Source: Sepiola atlantica (Eukaryota; Mollusca; Cephalopoda; Sepiida; Sepiolidae). From it: DNA of 64,000 nt. The position numbers were made by a program, and so were the translations under genes. The DNA lies in assembly GCA_963556195.1 (NCBI GenBank), contig OY744519.1:105187500-105251499 (forward strand), written 5' to 3'. Of this stretch, positions 55,423 through 64,000 are shown one piece after another; the first letter of the stretch is position 1; each line of letters opens with the position of its first letter. The notes below the pieces were generated by a model, which saw only the letters and a program-made list of their open reading frames with translations, ran no database searches and was not told the DNA's origin.

Positions 55423-55507
55423 TCTCCGTCCAATGGTGATTTTTCACTGGCGATAACGATGAGAACATTACGTGTCGTTCCAAAGATCACACGGTAAACG
55501 ACTTTGT

Positions 55508-55537
55508 CACACACACACACACATACACACACACACC

Positions 55538-55609
<72 letters not shown>

Positions 55610-55614
55610 TATAC
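55508..55614. repeat. (CA)n(TA)n microsatellite
   Basis: About 20 CA units with interruptions, then about 30 TA units. Confidence 0.95.
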
Positions 55615-55619
55615 TTCAT

Positions 55620-56475
55620 TGCAATAAAGAGTGTCATCAGTCTTCTTCGAAACATTGTTTGAGATGTACAATTAAATAATGAATTTCAACCGATTTTTGG
55701 ATGATCTGTTATGAAGTGTAACATCCAGAATGATAAAAAAATCGTGTGATATACCAACTTACCTTGTTCTAATTTTAAGTATATATTTATGAATCGATTC
55801 GAAGCACTTCTGTAAATAAGCCTAAGCTAATTCCATCCGTTTATATATCCGAAACATAGATTAAATGTGTACAAACTGGATAAAGTGTGCTTTAGCGTTT
55901 CACCAACAACGATAATAACAAAAAATATGCATGAGCGATTGAGAAGAAAGTTTTACGAATGTATTAAGTAAGTGATGAACGAAGAGAAACATAACGAGTG
56001 ATGGATAATTGTTGATAGAGAATATGAAAAGATTCAAATAAGAACAGGGGTCAATGAACGAGTATCCATGTTCAACGCTTGCAAGAAAGTGTAAAATTGT
56101 GTCTATATCCCAAAATTATGAGATTATATAGATGTCGGTAACGTGACTTGAGTCGTATGTGTTCGTTTGCGTAGGTGTAAGATTTGACAGCCGATATTTG
56201 TGATAATTTTGGGTGTACTTAGAGCAACGAGTTCTGTGTGCGTTGACCGTAATCGTTTGAGTTAAAAAAAATCAACAATCAATATTTATGACAATGTATG
56301 TCTGGCGGAACATGAAAGTGGGTAACAAGAAGTAATATGTATCTTTGCTCGCTTGAAATTATTTATCTCCTTTCCGCTCACAAACTGACATGAGTAAATA
56401 AAAATATATAAATGTTCTTCCGCGCCCTGTCAGTATTATGTCCGGTAAATATGCTTGTAAAATATTAAGTTCGAA
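55620..56475. other. Unassigned DNA
   Basis: No recognisable gene or repeat. Confidence 0.4.
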
Positions 56476-56477
56476 TG

Positions 56478-56810
56478 GTGGTATATCAATATTTAAATTT
56501 TGATATAAAATCCATTACATGATTTTAATCCTAGAAACTGTCTAGAATTTCAGGCTTAAACAAAGAGTCTTTAAAATAAATTGAAATTTAGGAAATCTTA
56601 CTTAATTTATGCCTAATGACTAAGAATCTGATTCAATGCAAATCTGAAATATTGGAATTTACAAATGGAGAGTTCTGCCCTCATTATGCGGCTGAAGTCC
56701 CTTTACATACTATATAAGAAATTAAATTTAGGGAATATTTATTAATTGATGTCTACTAAGTATTGATTACATTTAAAACAACGGAGGTATCTGCATTTTC
56801 ACAAAGAGCT
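56478..56810 (-). repeat. Interspersed repeat R-D, - copy
   Basis: Reverse complement of 47150-47460 (see that entry). Divergence is moderate and both copies have similar ends, consistent with a discrete element of about 320 bp. Confidence 0.65.
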
Positions 56811-57078
56811 TCCATAACACTAAAACACACTAACTATAGCTCACATCCGAACCCCTCATGCATAGCAGCTGTAGAATAACATCCATAATGATTAGTTGAT
56901 TATTTTAGAAGTGAACCCCGTACATTCAAATAAATAAACATATACATATATCTAACTTGATATACATAAAGCTAAGAAGGTAATGTACGGGCTTTACACA
57001 AACATTTCCAATAAACAAATTGATACTGAAAGCACGTTAATTTTTAATAAGATGAGTAAAAATTTAAATTCTAAAAAT

Positions 57079-57085
<7 letters not shown>

Positions 57086-57157
<72 letters not shown>

Positions 57158-57160
57158 AAG
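57086..57160. repeat. (TA)n(GA)n microsatellite
   Basis: About 13 TA units followed by an imperfect gaga tract. Confidence 0.95.
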
Positions 57161-58895
57161 AAATTGAAGATAGAATGTATAGCTTTAAAAATAATTGTAA
57201 ATCAATGATTATATACATAGTGATGTTATAGCGGCATGCACTGTGAAACAATTTGCTTTCAACGCTTATATTAAAGTATACCTTCCTTACCCTATAATCT
57301 TACATATTTGCAACTCGATACCCAAAACCTTACTCCATCACCAAACACCTTTCTTCACCTGTTAATAACAATCTTGCTCAAACCTCATATAGTTGCAATA
57401 TCTAACAACTCTGACTTAACTTCTACTAGGAATTTAAACATATTCCACGGACTCATCTAATACTACAAATAGCGCACCTAATGTAATGACTACTCTATAT
57501 AAATTATACACTTACATAAGAGCCAGTGATGTTCCTATAAAACACTACATATCGAGCCACATATCCTCGTTTAAAATTAATTACGACATTATTTCAGGTA
57601 CTCCCCTAAATAATTCAAAAAATAAAGTAAAACCATCCCTTACTCTCTGCATTGCCGATCTTGAAATAAATCGAAGTCTTATACACCAGAATCTAGGTTC
57701 TGCAAATCATGTACTTTGGGTACAGTCATGATAATCACTGCCGCCGGGAGTATAAACGTTATTAATTCTAAAAGCAAATTTCTATCGGCTTGCAGGCATA
57801 GAAGTAAATTTAAATATATCAACGACATAGCCCTTCCCAATAACTAACATTTTCCTGGATAAAAACGGACTAGTATTAAAATAACTTTCTTTATTTTATA
57901 TTTTTAAAGACATTTTTTACAAGCTATGGAGTATTACAAGTATTTCTGTTCCATTAGTTTAGAACCCTCTTAAATTTGTGTGGATGATTTGATATTCCAT
58001 TAACCTTGAAAGTATTCTTTAACTATATTTCCTCTACCCCTTTTAATTATATATTCGACTCTATTTTTGAGACTTTTAAATACAGCCTTTGATTTTAGTT
58101 CTTACTTATGACTATCATTTAACCCTCTTACCGTTTGATGCCATACACATTTGACACCCTTGTCTTTTACCTTTTACTTGTTTGTATCATTTTAACTTAA
58201 GTTTTACCACTTGTTTATGGCCTTCATATCCCTAATAGATGTATTCTAACATTTTATATCTTATTATAGCCAACACTTTATCATATATCCATTCTTTTTA
58301 TTAATTCATTAACATTACACTTATATTATATTATTATATTTTAACATATATCTTTCGCATTTTAATTCATTTAACATTTTTATACCTTTTTATCTTTATT
58401 TCGTTTTCACTGTTAATTTCTAATTTTTATTTTTTAATCTTTAATTCTTTAATTTTTTATGCTTAACTTTTATTTTTTGTTTTTTTTAGCTTTTTTTTTC
58501 CTTTACTTATGAAGCCAATCTTTAACTCGTTGTCAATCTTGTTATTTAAAAAACAACATTATTAATAGTACTCCTCTCGTTTGTGCTCTCTACTCTTTTT
58601 CATTCATTTCTCTTTTCGCTTATTTCAAATCCATCACACCACTGTTTGCTTCTAAACTTTAAACATATCTATTTTAGATCTGAAGGCAGCCTGGATCTAC
58701 GCAATACAATTTACATCTCTTTTTACTTTAATAACCTAATCCTTGAAAGCAATTCTATCTCGTTTAATCTTCTCTTTTCCTTATTCAGTGTGCCGTAATT
58801 TAGAAATTTCGATCTTTATAACAGACTTTGACTACTGCACTGTGAGTTCGCTTTTTATCGCCGGCTCTTATTTTAGCTCTGAGAACCGCCTCATG

Positions 58896-59196
58896 TTATC
58901 TTGCTTTGACTTCGGATCCATAAAACTGTATTTTGCAAGCCCATGGAGGTTGAATTAAAATGGCTTTTGCTGCACCGATACATTTATAAAAGTTCTGTCT
59001 TGCAACTTCCAAACTAGCGACATTTTTTGGCCTTATTGATCTCTTCAATTCCATATATTTTATAATTGAATTTCGAATTACCATCTTCGAACCTGCTCCT
59101 GCATTTTCCATGACGCCTTTTACGGTAAACTTTTATTTCTTCAAATGCATTCAATTTATCTTCTTTGGATACTCTCCACATTTCCCACCTTGGCAT
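58896..59196 (-). other. Unidentified coding-like segment within the T/C-rich element
   Basis: On the - strand two overlapping frames read MPRWEMWRVSKEDKLNAFEE and, shifted, KMVIRNSIIKYMELKRSIRP then VASLEVARQNFYKCIGAAKA. If joined by one frameshift they would form a lysine/arginine-rich helical protein of about 90 residues. I do not recognise a family. Confidence 0.25.
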
Positions 59197-59279
59197 TTAT
59201 CTCAAATAACATTTTATCTTTTATCTTTTAAAATTTGGAGTTGGGTAATTCTCCTACAAACTTATTCATATGTATTCCT

Positions 59280-59325
59280 CTGATGATAAGAATCCAATTC
59301 TTTCAAATGCATGGTTTAGAAAAGA
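59280..59325 (+). ncRNA. Hammerhead ribozyme H4, decayed copy
   Basis: ctgatga at 59280-59286 and a perfect stem II, aagaat/attctt (59288-59302), are kept. The gaaa block reads caaa, and stem III (aaatgc-atg-gttt) has changes. Its alignment with 8899-8939 (ctgatgataaga, ctttnaaa, gc-tgg-tt) shows common ancestry. Confidence 0.55.
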
Positions 59326-59410
59326 TAACTCCCTTGTTTTGAACAACTGAAGATTTAATAGATTTTGTATTTTACAACGTTTATTCTCATACTTTAAATT
59401 GTCTCTCTCT

Positions 59411-59414
<4 letters not shown>

Positions 59415-59459
<45 letters not shown>
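59415..59459. repeat. (TA)n microsatellite
   Basis: About 22 TA units at the 3' end of the H2 body. Confidence 0.95.
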
Positions 59460-59461
<2 letters not shown>

Positions 59462-59650
59462 GTATTTTTATGCAATTGTTTTATTGGTGCTTGTAGCGTT
59501 CAGCATGTCTTTTTCGTCGTTAATTTCCTAAGTTAAACAAATATTAATGCAGAAAGTTGCATTATTAGCTGCCCTTAACTTTTTATGGCATATCTTTCGT
59601 TAATATATATATATATATTTTCATTAATTTTATACGTACATAAAACTAAT

Positions 59651-59692
59651 CCATGGACACGTGTTTCTGGTACACATCCGTCATCAGCATGG
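59651..59692 (-). ncRNA. Hammerhead ribozyme H2, best copy
   Basis: On the - strand: stem I ccatg (59692-59688) pairs with catgg (59655-59651). Core is ctgatga (59687-59681). Stem II is gg/cc with a C-A mismatch at its base and a weak extension. gaaa follows, then the palindromic stem III acacgtgt and c at the cleavage position (GUC). Core and cleavage site are intact. Stem II is the doubtful part, and the C-A pair is shared by all three H2 copies. Confidence 0.65.
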
Positions 59693-59701
59693 CTAAGTTT
59701 G

Positions 59702-59770
59702 ACAAGGATCGAACCTTTGATGTTGATTTCTATCGTCTGGCGTTTTATCACTAGACTACGACGCCTTGCC
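59702..59770 (-). repeat. tRNA-like head of element H2, second copy
   Basis: On the - strand gcgtcgtagtctagtgataa holds an A box, and caaaggttcgatccttg holds a perfect B box with flanking T-stem pairing (caagg is repeated around ggttcgatcc as a stem). Better preserved than 30661-30725. Confidence 0.65.
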
Positions 59771-59779
59771 TAGAAATAT

Positions 59780-60105
59780 ATACATGAAAATACATTAAAT
59801 AGTTAGGTGTTAAAAATCCTACATATTTCTAATAAATATGTGTTCGATGATATCATGAAGTTATGCCTGATACAATAAAGATATTCTCAATATTGTAAAT
59901 ATATCATTATTATCGTTACGTAAGAGCGAAAATACGCAAATGTAAAGTTGCATACTTTAAAAATGTATAATTATATTTTTTGAAAAAACAGTACACTATG
60001 ACAAAGTGACAACATTCCACATGAAAAATTAATAAATATCTGTCGACCCATCTTTCAGATGAAAAAGAAAATGCAAATATAACCCTACCCCCTCTTTGCC
60101 TCTTC
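59780..60105. other. Unassigned DNA
   Basis: Begins with the inverted H2 flank, then AT-rich sequence without recognisable features. Confidence 0.4.
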
Positions 60106-60109
60106 ATGT

Positions 60110-60310
60110 TTGTTTGGTATTATTGTAGATTAAAACCTCTGTTAACATATAGATTCTACTTTTTAAGGCGGTTACGTGTCAGAAGCTTGAAAAAACAACA
60201 ACTGTTAATTTCGTGCCGGGGATCATTTTTTATATAAATTGAACGTAAGCTAATCCCCCATTTCTTGGCCATTCTACCACTTTAGGACAGTTTAATTAAT
60301 ATAAGAAACT
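60110..60310 (+). repeat. Interspersed repeat R-C, copy 6
   Basis: tttggtattattgtagatta, attctactttttaaggcgg, ttacgtgt, gcttgaaaa and aattgaacgtaagctaatcc follow family order. It is about as diverged from copy 1 as the others. Confidence 0.55.
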
Positions 60311-60314
60311 AACC

Positions 60315-61920
60315 CTCCAAATCTAAATTCTAAAATAAATGAGTTGAGATAAACAAAATTTTAACATTGTTCCAAGAATTGACAACAAACGAATTATATG
60401 GCGTACACTCGTTTCCAAGACAATTTGGAAATATGTTATTCTGTATTATTGTTTTAAAGACTCCAAACCGTCTTCGTCGGCGCTCTTCATAACATCACAT
60501 ACAGAAGTGCTTCAAGAAAATATCAGGTTCCAGTACTATCTGAAAATAAACATATATTCAGACAATACTGGAGACAAAACCTCTTCATCCTGTAACAATA
60601 TGTTTTTCGATCAAACAGCTTTAAAAAGATATAGCCGTGAAATAATTTAGAAACAACAAATAAACAAGCAATAAAATAACTAATTAAACATTAAAAATAT
60701 AGACAATATAGGGTTAATCTGAAAGAAAAATTAGATAAATGTGAAAGCAATGGAATAAGCGAGTCCCGTTGATCAAAGCCGTGGAACTTGTAACTCTGGG
60801 GTAAATATTGTTTAAATTACTTCAAAATCAATTTTGAATTAGCTGCGGAGAGGTATTTCAAGAGCAAAGCAACTCATGTATCTCATTGTCAGTGATGCAA
60901 ATGATCTATGACTGTTCACCATCATCACACGCATTCTTTCATTTTGAGGGCTCCATATACAAAATAAGTTCGGACCTTTCGATGAGATAAAGACTCTCTG
61001 GCTTGCTAGCTATCGCATACATATAGATAAAATAATGTGAGGAGTATAAAGAACGTAACAAGATCTTTCAAGTGTGGATATTCCAAACTTGCGTACTATT
61101 AATCTACCAGTTTATCGATAAAAAAAACTATTTTTCATATCTATTACCTGGAGAGCGATTAGGAAAAGGAGTAACTCCAGGGGAATTCCAAAAATAGCCA
61201 ATCTACAAGACTGCAAAGCAAACTTATCAACATCAATAAAATAAAGTTTTATTTAGCATTTTGTATAAGTTGTGACAATTTACTTGCTTCCCCAGATGGG
61301 CAAGCTTGGGCGTACAATCAGTATATTTGATGTGGAGAACATTCGGCGCCCACCATAGACTGGCACAAAAATTAATAAAAATTGCTTAAGTCGCATAGAA
61401 CTTCTTTTACTTTGGGAGAGAAGTGAACAGATATTAAAGTTTAATGCCAGCCCGTGCGCCGGACATTTTGAGGTTAACATTAACCTTAGAGGATATATAA
61501 AAAGTATCGATCACGAAAACGTAAATACATTATATTATTGGAAATAAATAAAAGTTCTTTGGCTTACTTTTCATGAAACAATGCCTACACAAAGGTAACG
61601 CTGAGTAGATACAGGAAGTATATTATATAACAGAATAATAAAATGTAATTTGATTTCATTACTTTCAGAAAATATTTTGATCAGGTGAGAATTATTTTCA
61701 TACGGACGCCACCTTTAATAAATAAGACTCTGTATTCGTCGATACGGAGGTAGATTTCTCTCGAACACGAAAACAACATTTTATAAAAAAAACAGCATTT
61801 TTAAAAAAAATTCAAGTAAAAACAATACCGTTCAACGCCAAGTAAGGAAAACTTGTATAAATATATAATTTATCAAAGCAATGCTGACGAGTTTATTAAC
61901 ATGTCGTTTTAAAGTCTATT
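60315..61920. other. Unassigned DNA
   Basis: No recognisable gene. Frame 61280-61480 (- strand) shows no domain. Confidence 0.4.
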
Positions 61921-61924
61921 TAAA

Positions 61925-62465
61925 TATATTACAACCACATGATGTGATAAAGTATAGAAATAACATAACGTAATAAATATAACATCCACATGGCTTTATT
62001 AATATAACACCCACATCAGCTGATTAATATAACAACAACATGACGTGATAAATATAACAATAACATCACGTCATGTGATAAATATAACAACCACATGACA
62101 TGATAAATATAACAACCGCACGAAGTGTAAATATATATAACCGCATGGTGTGATTAATATAACAATAAGATGGCGTTATAAATATAACAACAACATCACT
62201 TTATAAAGAAAACAACGACCTCGCATGATAGATATACACACGGCATGACGTGATAAATATAGAAATCACATGCCATAATAAATATAGCAACCACATGATG
62301 TTATAAACATAATAACAATCAAATAACGTGAGAAATATTGTAACCAAATGCCGTAATAAATATAACAATAACATGATTCGGTTAATATCGCAACCACATG
62401 ACGTGATAAATATAACAACATGACGTGATAAATATAGCAACCACATTTAGTGGTAATTGCACCAA
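61925..62465 (+). repeat. 25-bp satellite, left block (monomeric, diverged)
   Basis: Imperfect units of about 25 bp with consensus accacatgacgtgataaata then taaca. Copies differ by several bases. The right block 62780-63955 is the same satellite. Confidence 0.9.
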
Positions 62466-62776
62466 CAACATTGTCAAGTCAAGCCCTCATGTCAGTATAG
62501 AGAGACTATGGACACCCCTGTAAGGGGCTGGCTGCGAGTGTAATTGTGAAGCAAGGGTTGCACACTTCTTGCAACACCTCTCCTGAGTCGGCACTGCTTG
62601 ATTCCAATGGCAAGCAATTAAAGACAACTGGAAACAATGCCGAGATAAGCACAGAGCACATACAGCACCCGATATTCCCAAATGGTCACCCATTTAGTAC
62701 TGGCCAGGCTGGTTGTCGCTTAACTTCGGTGATCTAACGGAAACCGGTTGTATCAACGTTATTGTGCCGTATATAC
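62466..62776 (-). repeat. 5S-rRNA-derived insertion (SINE3-like) in the satellite
   Basis: On the - strand 62776-62661 aligns from end to end with 5S rRNA: cggcacaataacgttgatac, then ccgatcacc-like, accgaagttaagcgac (internal promoter A-box region), ccagtact, tgggtgacc (C box) and gggaatatcgggtgctgta. About 190 nt of non-5S sequence follows to about 62466. A 5S head with an unrelated body is the structure of 5S-derived SINEs. A plain 5S pseudogene is the alternative. The satellite resumes on both sides. Confidence 0.65.
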
Positions 62777-62779
62777 CAA

Positions 62780-63674
62780 CAACATCACCAACAACATATA
62801 TCAACCACATTAAAAAGAATAAATATATAAACCACATGTCATGGTAAATGTAACAATAACATTACGTGATTAATATAGCAACCACATGTCATGGTAAATG
62901 TAACAATGACATTACGTGATTAATATAGCAACCACATGTCATGGTAAATGTAACAATAACAATTACGTGATTAATATAACAACCACATGTCATGGTAAAT
63001 GTAACAATATTATTACGTGATTAATATAGCAACCACATGTTATGGTAAATGTAACAATAACATTACGTGATTAATATAACAACCACATGTCATGGTAAAT
63101 GTAACAATAACATCACGTGATTAATATAGCAACCACAAGTCATGGTAAATGTAACAATAACATCACGTGATTAATATAGCAACCACATGTCATGGTAAAT
63201 GTAACAATAGCATTACGTGATTAATATAGCAACCACATGTTATGGTAAATGTAACAATAACATTACGTGATTAATATAGCAACCACATGTCATGGTAAAT
63301 GTAACAATGACATTACGTGATTAATATAGCAACCACATGTCATGGTAAATGTAACAATAACATTACGTGATTAATATAACAACCACATGTCATGGTAAAT
63401 GTAACAATATTATTACGTGATTAATATAGCAACCACATGTTATGGTAAATGTAACAATAACATTACGTGATTAATATAACAACCACATGTCATGGTAAAT
63501 GTAACAATAACATTACGTGATTAATATAGCAACCACATGACGTGATAAATATAACAACCGCACGAAGTTATAAGTATAACAATCGCATGACGTGATTAAT
63601 ATAGCAACCGCATGAGATGATTAATATAAAAATAACATAACGTGATAAATGTAGCAACCACACTACGTAATATA

Positions 63675-63732
<58 letters not shown>

Positions 63733-63955
63733 ACATGACATGATAAATATAACCACCACCTGACCTGATAAATAATGTAATTACATTACGTCATAAATAA
63801 AACAACTACATCACGTAATAAATAGAATAACTAGATGTGTGATAAATATAAAAAACACATGTTCTGATAAATGTAGCAACCACATGGCGTGATAAATATA
63901 GAAAAAACACATGATGTGATAAATATAATAACCACATGACGTGATATAGCATCAA
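62780..63955 (+). repeat. 25-bp satellite, right block with 50-bp dimers
   Basis: From 62833 to 63530 the array is made of about 14 dimers of 50 bp: accacatgtcatggtaaatg, taaca, then ataacattacgtgattaata, tagca. The two 25-bp halves are diverged from each other while like halves are near identical, so this is a higher-order repeat. 63535-63955 returns to irregular monomers. Confidence 0.95.
63669..63728. repeat. (TA)n array inside the satellite
   Basis: About 28 TA units interrupting the satellite. Satellite units continue after it. Confidence 0.95.
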
Positions 63956-64000
63956 AATATTATTTGTTGATATTTGATAAATAAAGAAAAATATGTTGAG

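Larger units (their letters stand above)
57250..59330 (+). repeat. Second T/C-rich element with a terminal hammerhead relic
   Basis: Pyrimidine-rich + strand with T blocks at 58430-58500, then a ribozyme relic at 59280 and a (TA)n array at 59415. This parallels 7.68-9.13 kb. Apart from the ribozyme I can align only short words between them, so identity as one family is an inference. Confidence 0.3.
59460..59775 (-). repeat. tRNA-headed hammerhead element H2, full unit
   Basis: On the - strand: tRNA-like head (59770-59702), hammerhead (59692-59651), then a body of about 190 nt with ttttatgtacgta, cgttaa-atat, taatgcaac and a cattttta end. About 310 nt in all. Beyond 59775 the sequence catgaaaatacattaaat is the reverse complement of the unit's own flank at 30745-30765, hinting at a further inverted unit. 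Confidence 0.7.

Noticed and set aside
61925..63955. CRISPR-like array
   Set aside because: Repeats are contiguous with no unique spacers. It is a satellite in an animal genome.

Overview
The window looks like gene-poor, AT-rich animal DNA. The mix of very long (TA)n arrays, Penelope-like and CR1/L2/Jockey-type retroelements, a Merlin and a mariner transposon, and tRNA-, 5S- and snRNA-related short repeats best fits a mollusc, probably a cephalopod such as an octopus. That assignment is inference: I recognise the repeat types, not a marker gene. I found no convincing host protein-coding gene. The stretch is probably intergenic or deep intronic sequence.

Layout. 1-9 kb: unassigned AT-rich DNA, a diverged repeat with a U2-snRNA-like head (about 0.8-1.0 kb), LINE scraps, (TA)n arrays, and a T/C-rich element ending in a well-formed hammerhead ribozyme (8.90 kb). 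9.3-10.7 kb: decayed Penelope-like element (PLE) with RT and endonuclease regions. 14.5-16.4 kb: decayed LINE. 18.46-18.92 kb: best copy of the U2-headed repeat. 19.0-19.7 kb: a 300-bp hairpin framed by (TA)n arrays. 20-23 kb: LINE 3' fragments. 25.7-27.2 kb: unnamed interspersed repeats. 29.4-31.9 kb: two hammerhead-bearing element families, one with a tRNA-like head, abutting a PLE RT fragment. 32.84-33.91 kb: Merlin DNA transposon with long terminal inverted repeats (TIRs). 34.4-39.4 kb: a nest in which a retroelement with an RT and a GIY-YIG-type region is split by a LINE (itself split by a tRNA-derived SINE) and by a nearly intact mariner-like transposon. 41.6-43.3 kb: dead copy of an uncharacterised multicopy invertebrate protein family. 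47.5-48.0 kb: a third hammerhead family, again tRNA-headed. 48-52.3 kb: composite repeats and a 38-bp minisatellite of about 30 copies. 53.8 kb: third U2-headed copy. 57-59.8 kb: second T/C-rich element with a decayed hammerhead, then a second copy of the tRNA-headed hammerhead family. 61.9-64.0 kb: 25-bp satellite organised as 50-bp dimers, interrupted by a 5S-rRNA-derived insertion.

The most interesting signal is the recurrence of hammerhead self-cleaving ribozyme motifs: at least four sequence-distinct families in 64 kb. Three occur as spaced or permuted copies about 290-340 bp apart, and each of those three carries tRNA-like or B-box sequence next to the ribozyme. This is the architecture of small non-autonomous circular-RNA retroelements (retrozymes), and the Penelope-like elements nearby are candidate partners. 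The second signal is the three-copy repeat whose head copies the 5' end of U2 snRNA. Both rest on reading by eye and need covariance-model and genome-copy searches.
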